Below, piece by piece: positions 1 to 7,232 of a stretch of DNA of 64,000 nt. Within the stretch, counting starts at the first letter, position 1; each line of letters begins with the position of its first letter. Source of the stretch: Microbacterium trichothecenolyticum. GTDB lineage: Bacteria; Actinomycetota; Actinomycetes; Actinomycetales; Microbacteriaceae. Under the pieces are notes generated by a model. It did not search any database. It was not told where the DNA came from and was given only the letters and a program-made list of their open reading frames with translations. Location: contig NZ_JAUTBF010000001.1 of the NCBI RefSeq assembly GCF_030818955.1, forward strand, positions 3,286,001-3,350,000, in the 5' to 3' direction. The position numbers were made by a program, and so were the translations under genes.

Positions 1-809
1 ATCGCGTCGGCGGTGCCGTGGATCCACAGCACCGGGGGCTTGTCGGGCAGGTCGACGATGCCGGAGACGTCGAAGAACTTCGGCGACACCGTGTTCAGCA
101 CCCCCGTGCGGCCGGGCGCGTACCCCGGCCAAGTCGGGGTCGTGACCGTCTCGCCGGGGTAGTTGCCGCGCGCGGTCGAGGTCGACAGCATCGCCTCGAC
201 CCAGACGTCTTCGTGCTCGCTGGTGTACCCGGCGGCGACGTAGGCGGCACGGAACACCGAGCGGGGCGAGGTCGGAGCCTCGTCGCTCGCGTCGCGCTCG
301 GTGAGCCGCTGGACGAAGTCGGGATTGGCGGTTCCCGCACCGGTTCCCGCGGCCTCGTCGTCGAGCAGCGCGCCGTCACGACGTGTGCCGCCGAAGCCGA
401 AGGGCGAGACCGGCGCCTGCAGGGTGAGCGACAGCGCCGGGTGATCGAGGGCGTATTGCATCACGACCCCGCCACCGAGTGCCCAGCCGACGAGGTGGGC
501 GGTCGGGATGCCGAGAGCCTCGAGGGTGGCGTGCAGATCGTCGCTGAGATCGCGGACGCCGCGGGTGGCGTCGATGGGCATGTGCTCGGTGCGGCCGAAG
601 CCGCGGAGGTCGACGGCGAGCACGCGGAGTTCGCTCGGCAGATCCTGCATGATCTCTTGCCAGAACAGCGACGAGGCGACGTTGCCGTGCACGAAGACGA
701 CCGTGTGCTCGGGGGCCGTCGACGAGTCGTCGCCCGCTCGCTCGAGCACGTTGACGCCCAGCCGGTGGGTCTCGACAAGGCGCGCGGTGATGCCGTCGAA
801 GAGAGTCAT
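1..809 (-). CDS. alpha/beta hydrolase fold protein, partial (C-terminus beyond left edge)
   Basis: This is the N-terminal 269 residues of an alpha/beta hydrolase fold protein; the C-terminus lies beyond the window edge. The start ATG follows a GGAGG ribosome site. The oxyanion-hole motif HGN is at about residues 41-43, and the strand beta-5 elbow reads GWALGGG at about 108-114, where the family normally has G-x-S-x-G. The nucleophile serine is therefore alanine (codon GCA, about residue 110). A late HGTAD stretch near the edge would carry the acid residue. With alanine at the elbow, ordinary ester hydrolysis is unlikely, so the protein may be non-catalytic or use a different chemistry. It is divergent from proC. 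The substrate cannot be told from sequence. Confidence 0.85.
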   Translation of the reverse strand, partial: MTLFDGITARLVETHRLGVNVLERAGDDSSTAPEHTVVFVHGNVASSLFWQEIMQDLPSELRVLAVDLRGFGRTEHMPIDATRGVRDLSDDLHATLEALGIPTAHLVGWALGGGVVMQYALDHPALSLTLQAPVSPFGFGGTRRDGALLDDEAAGTGAGTANPDFVQRLTERDASDEAPTSPRSVFRAAYVAAGYTSEHEDVWVEAMLSTSTARGNYPGETVTTPTWPGYAPGRTGVLNTVSPKFFDVSGIVDLPDKPPVLWIHGTADA

Positions 810-953
810 GAGAGGTCCTCCGTGTCGCTCGCGGGTGCCCCGGTACACCGTCTTCCGACTCTAACGCGCGCCCCTGTCGACCGCACTCAGGGTTGCCCGC
901 CGACGCCGCCGGTGTCACGAGCGCCCGCGCCGGGCGATGTCTGAGGAGGTTCG

Positions 954-959
954 TAGACT
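954..959 (+). promoter_or_regulatory. -10 box (TAGACT) for leaderless proC
   Basis: TAGACT ends 7 nt before the proC ATG at 967. In actinobacteria this spacing places the transcription start at the A of the start codon. The same arrangement recurs at many genes in this window. Confidence 0.55.
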
Positions 960-966
960 GTCAGGC

Positions 967-1812
967 ATGACGGATGCCCTCACCTCGCTGCCCCCGATCG
1001 CCATCCTCGGAGCCGGATCCATGGGCGGGGCGATCCTGCACGGACTCCTCTCCGCGGGGCTGACAGGCGGCGGGGTCACCGCGACCAACCGCTCGCTCGC
1101 GAAGGCGGCGGAGCTCGCCGACCTCGAGGGGGTCACGAGCGTCGCGCTCGAGGCGAACCCGAATGGCAACGCCGACGCCGTGGCATCCGCCGACATCGTG
1201 TTGATCGGCGTCAAGCCGGCCATGGTCCCCGCTCTGCTCGACGAGATCGCCCCGCACCTGCGTCCGGGCGCGATCGTGGTCAGCCTGGCCGCGGGCGTCA
1301 CACTCGCGACTTTCGCCCGCCACCTCGGCGACGGCGTCGCGACGCTGCGCTCCATGCCCAACACGCCCTCTCTGGTAGGCGCGGGGGTCACCGGCCTCGC
1401 GGCGGGTCCGGCGGCGTCGGCCGACGACGTCTCGGTCGTTCGGACCCTGTTCGAGACCGTCGGCGCGGTCGTCGAAGTTCCCGAAGAGCAGATCGACGCC
1501 ATTTCGACGATCTCGGGTTCGGGTCCCGCTTACGTGTTCCTCTTCGTCGAGGAGTTCACGAAGGCTGCGGTACGCATGGGCTTCGACGATGATCAGGCGC
1601 GTCTTCTCGCCGAGCAGACGTTCATCGGCGCCGCGAAACTCATGGCCGCCTCCGACGTCGACCCCGCCGAGCTGCGACGCCGCGTCACGAGCCCCAAGGG
1701 CACCACCGAGCGGGCCATCGCCGTGCTGCAGGCCGCGCGCCTCGACGACACCTTCACCGTCGCTGCCGAAGCCGCCCTGGCCCGCGCGAAAGAGCTCGCA
1801 GCCGGTAACTGA
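967..1812 (+). CDS. proC: pyrroline-5-carboxylate reductase
   Basis: This enzyme catalyses the last step of proline synthesis, NAD(P)H-dependent reduction of pyrroline-5-carboxylate in the cytoplasm. It has 281 residues, the usual length. The Rossmann motif GAGSMG is at residues 15-20, and the C-terminal P5CR signature around TSPKGTTERAI lies in the dimerisation domain. ATG 967 is chosen because a TAGACT box sits 7 nt upstream; an in-frame ATG at 937 would add ten residues. In Mycobacterium tuberculosis proC also lies next to a small excisionase-like gene and the tiny ribosomal protein gene. Here those genes follow about 2.7 kb later, separated by the trk genes and an ArsR gene. Confidence 0.95.
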   Translation: MTDALTSLPPIAILGAGSMGGAILHGLLSAGLTGGGVTATNRSLAKAAELADLEGVTSVALEANPNGNADAVASADIVLIGVKPAMVPALLDEIAPHLRPGAIVVSLAAGVTLATFARHLGDGVATLRSMPNTPSLVGAGVTGLAAGPAASADDVSVVRTLFETVGAVVEVPEEQIDAISTISGSGPAYVFLFVEEFTKAAVRMGFDDDQARLLAEQTFIGAAKLMAASDVDPAELRRRVTSPKGTTERAIAVLQAARLDDTFTVAAEAALARAKELAAGN

Positions 1813-1841
1813 CGCGGGCTGTCGCCCGCGCAGACGCGGCG

Positions 1842-2513
1842 TCAGCGGTCCAAGGCTGCGAAGCGCTCGATATCGGAGTTCGTGCCCGAGACGATGATGA
1901 GGTCGTGGTTGGTCACCACGGTGTTCGCCTCCGCGTAGCGGAAGGGCCGACCCGGGCTCTTCACACCCACCACGGTGACGTTGTACTTCGTGCGGACGCC
2001 CGATTCGTTCAGACCGACGCCGCGCACCATCTTGGGCGGGTACATCTTCGCCAGCACGAAGTCGTCGTCGAAGCGGATGAAGTCGAGCATGCGACCGCTC
2101 ACGAGGTGCGCCACACGCTCACCGGCTTCGGCCTCAGGGTAGATGACATGGTTCGCGCCGACGCGGGCGAGGATCTTGCCGTGCGACTGCGACACCGCCT
2201 TCGCCCAGATCTGCGGAACCTTCAGGTCGACGAGGTTGGCGGTGATGAGCACCGAGGCCTCGATCAGCGAGCCGACGGCGACGACGGCGACCTGGAAATC
2301 CTGCGCACCGATCTGCCGCAGCGCATCGATGTTGCGGGCGTCGGCCTGCACGGCGTGCGTCACGCGTTCCGACCACTTCTGCACGAGCTCGAGGTTGCCG
2401 TCGACCGCGAGCACGTCGCGATCGAGTCGGTCGAGCTCACCGGCGCACGCGGCGCCGAAGCGCCCGAGGCCGATCACCAGAACGGGCGCGTCGCTGCGGA
2501 TGCGTTCAACCAA
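1842..2513 (-). CDS. trkA: TrkA/KtrA-type potassium uptake regulatory protein
   Basis: This is the cytoplasmic nucleotide-binding gating subunit of a Trk/Ktr potassium channel, 223 residues long with a single RCK_N-RCK_C unit. The dinucleotide-binding motif GLGRFG is at residues 15-20, followed by the acidic residue at the end of strand 2 (VDG), and the C-terminal RCK_C half begins around residue 140. Its start overlaps the end of the upstream trkH gene by 8 bp, so the two are transcribed and probably translated together. The single RCK unit matches KtrA or CglK-type subunits rather than the two-unit E. coli TrkA. Confidence 0.92.
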   Translation of the reverse strand: MVERIRSDAPVLVIGLGRFGAACAGELDRLDRDVLAVDGNLELVQKWSERVTHAVQADARNIDALRQIGAQDFQVAVVAVGSLIEASVLITANLVDLKVPQIWAKAVSQSHGKILARVGANHVIYPEAEAGERVAHLVSGRMLDFIRFDDDFVLAKMYPPKMVRGVGLNESGVRTKYNVTVVGVKSPGRPFRYAEANTVVTNHDLIIVSGTNSDIERFAALDR

Positions 2514-3948
2514 CGATGGGCCTTTCGACGGGCAGCGCGTAGAGCTGCGATCGAGACGAGGCCGCCACGGCCGCGGCGAGTGTCACTGTACCAATGCGCC
2601 CCATGAACATCGTGGCCGCCATGACGTAGACGGCGGGGTCGGGCAGCTCGGCGGTCAGGCCCGTCGATAGGCCCACCGTGGCGAACCCCGAGATGACGTC
2701 GAAGAGCACGTTCTCGATGGGCGCGTCGGTGATGCGGCTGATGGTCACGGTCGAGATCGCGACGATGGTGGCGCCCCACGCGACGACGGAGAGGGCAACC
2801 CGCTGCACGTCGCTCGGGATGCGTCGACCGAAGGCTTGCACCGAGGGGCGCCCCTTCGCCTCCGAGAACACGGCGAGGGCGAGCACGGCGAGGGTCGTGA
2901 CCTTGATGCCGCCGGCGGTGGATGCCGAGCCTCCGCCGACGAACATGAGCATCGAGCCGACCACCAGGGTCGCGCCGTTGAGGTCGCCGATATCGATGAC
3001 GCTGAACCCGCCCGATCGCGTCATCGCGGAGAGGAAGAAGGCCTGGAACGTGGTGTCCCACGCATCCATGCTGCCGAATGTGGCGGGGTTGTCGTATTCC
3101 AGCAGCAGAATGACGCCCGCCCCGACGAAGAACAGCACGACGGTGGTGATGATCGTGAGCTTGGCGTGCAGCGACCACAGGCGGAACCGCCAGTAGTGGC
3201 GCCACAGCGTGAAGATCACCGGGAACCCGATCGATCCCAGGAACACGCCCATCATGAGCACCGTGAGCAGGAAGTAGTCCTGCGCGAAGGGGGTGAGCCC
3301 GTCGGCGTTGGGAACGAAGCCGGTGTTGGTGAACGCCATCGCGGCGTAGTAGGGGGCCTCCCACAGCGCCACGAGCGGGTCGATGCCGCCGATGATGAGC
3401 GACGGGTAGATCAGTACCGTCAGTCCCGCCTCGATGACGAGCGTCGACAGCGCCACGGTGCGAAGCAGCTGTCCCACTTCGCCCAGGCGCACGGTCTGCC
3501 CCTCGTTCACGGGACCGCCGTGGGCGCGGAGGGGGTTGCTGTCGCCGGCGGCGATGAGCTTGGCGCGGAGCCCCAGCCGCTTGGAGATCACCAGGCCGAG
3601 GATCGAAGCGAGGGTCAGCACGCCCAACGCGCCGACGTTGACGCCGACATAGGTGATGACGTGGCCCAACGGCGACCAGTGCGTGTACATGTTCACCGTC
3701 GACAGCCCGGTGACACAGATGGTCGACACGGCCGTGAACAGTGCATCGGCCAGTGGCGTCGCGCGACCGTCTGCAGCGGCCGCCGGCAGCGAGAAGAGAG
3801 CGGTGAACACCAGGATGAGCGCGGCGAACACCAGAACCGCGAAGCGCGCCGGAGAAGCAGTCGTGAGATTGCGCAGACGATCCCATGCCGTGAACGCGAT
3901 GCGTCGCATGCGCACAGTCAGCCGCACCTCGTTCGGCGTCGCCGCCAT
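2506..3948 (-). CDS. trkH: TrkH/KtrB family potassium uptake membrane subunit
   Basis: This is the channel-forming subunit of a potassium uptake system in the cytoplasmic membrane, 480 residues long. All four pore-loop filter segments are visible: STICVTGLS, FTNTGF, MTRSGGFS and FATVGLSTG, each with the central glycine. The membrane segments between them follow the M1-P-M2 pattern repeated four times. It is followed with an 8 bp overlap by the RCK subunit gene, as expected for a KtrAB-like pair. The start ATG at 3948 has an AAGGGAG ribosome site upstream. Confidence 0.93.
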   Translation of the reverse strand: MAATPNEVRLTVRMRRIAFTAWDRLRNLTTASPARFAVLVFAALILVFTALFSLPAAAADGRATPLADALFTAVSTICVTGLSTVNMYTHWSPLGHVITYVGVNVGALGVLTLASILGLVISKRLGLRAKLIAAGDSNPLRAHGGPVNEGQTVRLGEVGQLLRTVALSTLVIEAGLTVLIYPSLIIGGIDPLVALWEAPYYAAMAFTNTGFVPNADGLTPFAQDYFLLTVLMMGVFLGSIGFPVIFTLWRHYWRFRLWSLHAKLTIITTVVLFFVGAGVILLLEYDNPATFGSMDAWDTTFQAFFLSAMTRSGGFSVIDIGDLNGATLVVGSMLMFVGGGSASTAGGIKVTTLAVLALAVFSEAKGRPSVQAFGRRIPSDVQRVALSVVAWGATIVAISTVTISRITDAPIENVLFDVISGFATVGLSTGLTAELPDPAVYVMAATMFMGRIGTVTLAAAVAASSRSQLYALPVERPIVG

Positions 3949-4016
3949 GCGCCGCTCCCTTCGGTGGCCGAACCCGAATCATGGTACTCGGGCCGGGGCG
4001 CCGCTAATCTGATGCC

Positions 4017-4412
4017 ATGGCGGACATCTTCGACGTGATCGCTGACGGAACGCGTCGCGACATCCTTCAGCTCCTTCTCGACCGCGCCACCGGCGGCGAA
4101 CGCGGCACGAGCGTGTCGCAGATCGTCGCGGCCCTCGGTGTGAGCCAGCCGACCGTCTCCAAGCACTTGAAGGTGCTGCGCGAGGCCGAGCTCGTGTCGG
4201 TGCGCGAGGAGGGCCAGCACCGCTACTACAGTCTCGCCGTCGCTCCGCTCGATGAGGTGGACGACTGGCTCGTGCCGTTCTTCTCGGTCGACGTCGAGAA
4301 CGAACCCGCTCTTCCGGAGTCGGCCGTGCACGCCGCCGAGGTGGTCGGTCGCGCTGCGGCATCGGTGAAGCACTCCTTCTCCACGGCGCTGCGCAAGCTG
4401 CCCGGGCGGTGA
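4017..4412 (+). CDS. ArsR/SmtB-family winged-helix transcriptional regulator
   Basis: This is a 131-residue DNA-binding protein. An ArsR-type winged helix occupies roughly residues 5-90, with recognition helix VSQPTVSKHLKVLREAELV and wing residues GQHRYYSL. No cysteine metal-site motif (ELCVCDL) is present, so it is probably not a classical metal sensor. The C-terminal 40 residues are an extra basic helix (about VKHSFSTALRKLPGR). TAATCT (4005-4010) ends 6 nt before the ATG, which suggests a leaderless transcript. It is divergent from trkH. The target genes are unknown. Confidence 0.88.
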   Translation: MADIFDVIADGTRRDILQLLLDRATGGERGTSVSQIVAALGVSQPTVSKHLKVLREAELVSVREEGQHRYYSLAVAPLDEVDDWLVPFFSVDVENEPALPESAVHAAEVVGRAAASVKHSFSTALRKLPGR

Positions 4413-4414
4413 CG

Positions 4415-4431
4415 CGGACGGATGCCGTCCG
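4415..4431 (+). terminator. hairpin after ArsR gene
   Basis: CGGACGG-ATG-CCGTCCG is a perfect 7 bp stem two bases after the ArsR stop codon. There is no T-tract, so its role as a terminator is only plausible. Confidence 0.4.
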
Positions 4432-4539
4432 TATCGGGACGTTATCCGCATCGGTCACAGCGGTTTACAGCCGTCACAGCCAGCCCCTAGAGTGTGCACA
4501 GCATTAGAGGGTGAGTTCACCCGGGACGAGGGGTGATCT

Positions 4540-4731
4540 ATGGCGGATCTGCCGGACGTGCGGTTCTTGACGGTCGCCGAGGTCGCCGAGCTCATGCGCG
4601 TCTCGAAGATGACGGTCTACCGCCTCGTGCACGCCGGAGAGCTGCCCGCGGTGCGCTTCGGTCGAAGCTATCGCGTGCCAGAATCGGCCGTCGCAGAGGT
4701 CGTGCAGCGGCCGGTGTCCGACGTCGGCTAG
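4540..4731 (+). CDS. BldC-like helix-turn-helix (excisionase-type) DNA-binding protein
   Basis: This 63-residue protein is almost entirely one MerR-like/HTH_17 winged helix: residues about 9-55 include the helix pair EVAELMRVSKMTVYRLVHAG and the wing RFGRSYRVPESAV. It matches the BldC family of small actinobacterial regulators that bind DNA as head-to-tail oligomers on direct repeats. The gene lies 81 bp upstream of the bS22 ribosomal protein gene, the same neighbourhood as in mycobacteria. A TAGAGT box lies about 50 bp upstream. The targets cannot be told from this window. Confidence 0.9.
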   Translation: MADLPDVRFLTVAEVAELMRVSKMTVYRLVHAGELPAVRFGRSYRVPESAVAEVVQRPVSDVG

Positions 4732-4812
4732 ACTGATCCGAGGCTTTTTCCAACGCCTGCTGTTCCCGGGGGCCGACATCGGCACCCAGACCCCGACTTA
4801 GTGAGGTTTTCC

Positions 4813-4911
4813 GTGGGTTCTGTCATCAAGAAGCGCCGTAAGCGCATGGCGAAGAAGAAGCACCGCAAGCTGCTTCGCAAGACTCGTCACCAGCGCCGCA
4901 ACAAGAAGTAA
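4813..4911 (+). CDS. small ribosomal subunit protein bS22 (AURKAIP1/COX24 domain)
   Basis: This is a very short, highly basic protein of 32 residues starting at GTG: it begins MGSVIKKRRKRMAKKKHRK and ends RRNKK. It matches the conserved actinobacterial protein with the AURKAIP1/COX24 domain, which was identified as bS22 in mycobacterial ribosome structures. More than half of its residues are lysine or arginine. It follows the bldC-like gene and is followed by a strong hairpin terminator. The gene is easily missed because of its length. Confidence 0.9.
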   Translation: MGSVIKKRRKRMAKKKHRKLLRKTRHQRRNKK

Positions 4912-4920
4912 GCGGCCACT

Positions 4921-4960
4921 ACACCGAGCGCCTGTCCTGATGTGACGGGCGCTTCGTGTA
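4921..4960 (+). terminator. hairpin terminator after bS22
   Basis: A long imperfect stem starts 9 bp after the bS22 stop: GAGCGCCTGTC pairs with GACGGGCGCTT and the pairing extends outwards through ACAC/GTGT, with a 7 nt loop. There is no long T-run, as is common in high-GC actinobacteria. Confidence 0.65.
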
Positions 4961-4993
4961 TCCGTCGCACCGACCGCCCTCTCGGAGGCACGC

Positions 4994-5287
4994 ATGCAGT
5001 CCATCTCCATCCACGATCTGCACGCCGGACGCCAGCGTCCGCTCATCGACGTGCGTGAGGAGCACGAGTTCGCCGCGGGCCACGTGCCGGGTGCCGTGAA
5101 TCTGCCCATGTCGACTCTCGGCGATCACCTCGACGAGCTTCCCGCCGAGCCCTTCGACGTGATCTGCCAGGCCGGCGGCCGTTCCGCGCGCGTGGTCGAG
5201 GCGCTGTCCGCGCGCGGGCACGACGCGACGAACGTCGAGGGCGGCACGGGTGACTGGATCGCCGCAGGCTACGACGTCATCACCTGA
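4994..5287 (+). CDS. single-domain rhodanese-like protein
   Basis: This 97-residue rhodanese domain would carry a persulfide on its active cysteine, C58, in the loop CQAGGRS. Other family marks are the DVRE motif at about 19-22 and the GHVPGAVNLP segment. It is followed by a glutaredoxin-like gene and a Dabb gene, so a small redox or sulfur-handling group is plausible. The substrate is unknown. Most single-domain rhodaneses of this size are cytoplasmic, and no signal peptide is present. Confidence 0.9.
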   Translation: MQSISIHDLHAGRQRPLIDVREEHEFAAGHVPGAVNLPMSTLGDHLDELPAEPFDVICQAGGRSARVVEALSARGHDATNVEGGTGDWIAAGYDVIT

Positions 5288-5354
5288 TCGGCGCTGCCTC
5301 CACGATCCGCGTGTGTACCGGACTCGGGTGGTCCGTGCCTCATAGGATGGATTC

Positions 5355-5633
5355 GTGACCACCCTCACATTGATCGGGAAACCCGGCTGTCATCTGTGCG
5401 ATGTGGCCGAGCAGATCGTCGAGAGCGTCGTCGCCGACCTTCCCCCCGCCGTCGCCGATCGCGTCGAGATCGAGCAGGCCTCGATCGCCGACGACGTCGC
5501 GTTGTACGAGAAGTGGTGGGAGAAGATCCCCGTCGTCCTCATCGACGGCGAGCTGCACGCGCACTGGCGCGTCTCGGCCGACCGTCTCCGCGCCGCGTTG
5601 CTGGCGTCCGAGTCCCAAGGAGCCTCCGCGTGA
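5355..5633 (+). CDS. glutaredoxin-like protein with CxxC
   Basis: This 92-residue thioredoxin-fold protein has the N-terminal redox motif C12-HL-C15, followed by a helix and the cis-proline segment EKIPVVLIDGE near residues 55-65. It belongs to the glutaredoxin-family proteins with a DUF836-like pattern rather than the classical CPYC group. GTG 5355 is used because TAGGAT (5343-5348) ends 6 nt upstream. The stop codon overlaps the start of the Dabb gene (GTGA), which indicates translational coupling. Confidence 0.88.
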   Translation: MTTLTLIGKPGCHLCDVAEQIVESVVADLPPAVADRVEIEQASIADDVALYEKWWEKIPVVLIDGELHAHWRVSADRLRAALLASESQGASA

Positions 5634-5932
5634 GCATCCGACACATCGTCCTCTGGAAACTCGCCGCGGACGATGCCGACACCCGTGCTCTGCATGCCGA
5701 GCAGATCTCCGAGCGACTGCAGGGTCTGGTGGGCGTCGTCACCGAGATCGAGCACCTCGAAGTGGGCCAGAACGTCGCCTTCCCACACAGCAACTGGGAT
5801 GTCGCCCTGGTGAGCGAGTTCGCCGATGTCGAGGCTCTGCAGCGTTACCAGGTGCACCCCGCTCACCAAGAGGTCGCGGCCTTCGTGCGCTCGGTCGTGG
5901 CCGAGCGTTCCTCGGTCGACTACCCGTTCTGA
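5630..5932 (+). CDS. Dabb (stress-responsive A/B barrel) domain protein
   Basis: This 100-residue protein begins MSIRHIVLWKL, the typical start of the dimeric alpha/beta barrel (Dabb) family, and contains the helix-strand pattern ending in the conserved HPAHQEVAAFVRSVV segment. The start GTG overlaps the glutaredoxin-like stop codon, and an AAGGAG ribosome site lies within the end of that gene. Members bind small hydrophobic or oxidised substrates, but no reaction can be assigned here. Confidence 0.88.
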   Translation: MSIRHIVLWKLAADDADTRALHAEQISERLQGLVGVVTEIEHLEVGQNVAFPHSNWDVALVSEFADVEALQRYQVHPAHQEVAAFVRSVVAERSSVDYPF

Positions 5933-6050
5933 GCCGGTAGCGCGCCACGGCGGCGCGTCGACCACGTCTTCCTGACGTCACCTGCGCGCCCCGTGCGGCG
6001 GATGCCGGTGTTGCCGGATGCGCCGATCTCGGGCTCGACGCGTCCGACCG

Positions 6051-7106
6051 TCAGCCGATGGGGCGCGTGCTCACCGGCACCGGCGCCAGGGCGATGCGCA
6101 CGCGCACGCGGTCGTCGAGCCGCTGTTCGGGGGTGTGCTCGACGACGACGCGACTCCCGTCGGATGTGCGGACCGTCGAGCGCCGGACGCCCCCGAGGAA
6201 GGTGCTGTCTTCCACCACGGCATCGATGCCCGGTGCGTCGTCGCCGACCAGCACGACGTGCTCGGGACGGACCACCACTTCGCAATGACCGTCGCTGACA
6301 GCCCGGGCGAGGGGCAGCTCCTGACCCCAGACTTCGACCACCGCTCCCTCGACGATGCCCGGCACCGCGCTGACCGGGCCGAGCACGTCGGCGACGGCGA
6401 CGTCTCCGACCCTCGCGAAGACCTCGTCGGGCGCGCCGTCCGCGACCACACTCCCGCGATCCATGACGACGAGGCGGTCCGCGACCGCGGCGGCCTCGGC
6501 GGTGTCGCGCGTGACCCACAGGGTGGTGACGCCAGCGCTGCGCAGCTCGCGGACGAGGTCGTCACGCGTCCGGGAGCGGGCCGCCGTCGGCAGCGCCGCG
6601 AGAGCGTCATCGAGAACGAGAGCTTTCGGCCCCGCGGCGAGGGCGCGGGCCAGAGCCCACCGCTGCCGGTCGCCGTGCGACAGGCGGTGGGCGAGTTCGT
6701 CGCCGATGGTCAGGCCGACCACCGCACTCAGCCGCTCCGCCGTCGCCGCCGCATCCGCCGTGCCCGCGCGCCGAGCGGCCGCGACGATCGCGGCATGCGC
6801 GCGTGCGAACCTCGCGACCGGCGTGTGATCGCGCACCTCGATCACTCTCGGGGCCGCCGCTCCTGATCGCCCATCGATCGTGACGACACCGGCGTCCGGA
6901 CGTTCGGTCCCCGCCACGATGCGCAGCAGCGTCGACGCGCCGCACCCCGACGGTCCGACGAAAGCCACGACAGCACCCGCGTCGATGTCGAGATCGATGC
7001 CGCGCAACACCGGCGAGCCGGCGCGATCACGGCGGATGCCGCGCAGCGCCATCGCCCAGCCCCGTGCATCACCGGGAGGCGGGTCGGCGAAACGGGAGGC
7101 TTTCAT
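6051..7106 (-). CDS. ABC-transporter-type ATP-binding protein with degenerate catalytic motifs
   Basis: This 351-residue protein has the layout of an importer ATPase: a nucleotide-binding domain (about 20-235) followed by a TOBE-like C-terminal region (about 240-351). Every catalytic motif is altered. The Walker A reads GPSGCGAST (51-59) with Ala57 instead of Lys. The signature reads LSHGD (142-146). Walker B ends in Asp-Asp (166-167) where Asp-Glu is expected. The D-loop reads ALAALP. The switch residue is Arg200 instead of His, and no Q-loop is recognisable. No permease or binding protein is adjacent. ATP hydrolysis is therefore doubtful, and a regulatory or structural role is possible. ATG 7106 is preferred; an in-frame start at 7181 would run through the repeat region. 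Confidence 0.82.
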   Translation of the reverse strand: MKASRFADPPPGDARGWAMALRGIRRDRAGSPVLRGIDLDIDAGAVVAFVGPSGCGASTLLRIVAGTERPDAGVVTIDGRSGAAAPRVIEVRDHTPVARFARAHAAIVAAARRAGTADAAATAERLSAVVGLTIGDELAHRLSHGDRQRWALARALAAGPKALVLDDALAALPTAARSRTRDDLVRELRSAGVTTLWVTRDTAEAAAVADRLVVMDRGSVVADGAPDEVFARVGDVAVADVLGPVSAVPGIVEGAVVEVWGQELPLARAVSDGHCEVVVRPEHVVLVGDDAPGIDAVVEDSTFLGGVRRSTVRTSDGSRVVVEHTPEQRLDDRVRVRIALAPVPVSTRPIG

Positions 7107-7138
7107 GGCCTCACGGTAGGGGGTGTCGATGACGCGAC

Positions 7139-7166
7139 GACGCCCGGGGAATGAACCCCGGGCGTC
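7139..7166 (-). terminator. hairpin terminator downstream of aspS
   Basis: A perfect 11 bp inverted repeat, GACGCCCGGGG / CCCCGGGCGTC, has a 6 nt loop and lies 67 bp after the aspS stop. There is no T-tract. Confidence 0.6.
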
Positions 7167-7232
7167 GGTCGCAGGAACCATTGCGTGGGGACGCCAGCGG
7201 GGCGTGAACCCCGGGCGTCGGTCGCAGGAACC
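7152..7232. repeat. 28 bp direct repeat pair overlapping the aspS terminator
   Basis: The same 28 bp sequence occurs at 7152-7179 and 7205-7232. It carries one arm of the terminator plus the flank GTCGCAGGAACC. The second copy can form a weaker, bulged version of the same hairpin, so the terminator looks partially duplicated. Confidence 0.8.

Noticed and set aside
2836..4038. 400-residue plus-strand frame opposite trkH
   Set aside because: It is a shadow of trkH with Arg/His/Glu-rich content and no start-site or domain support.
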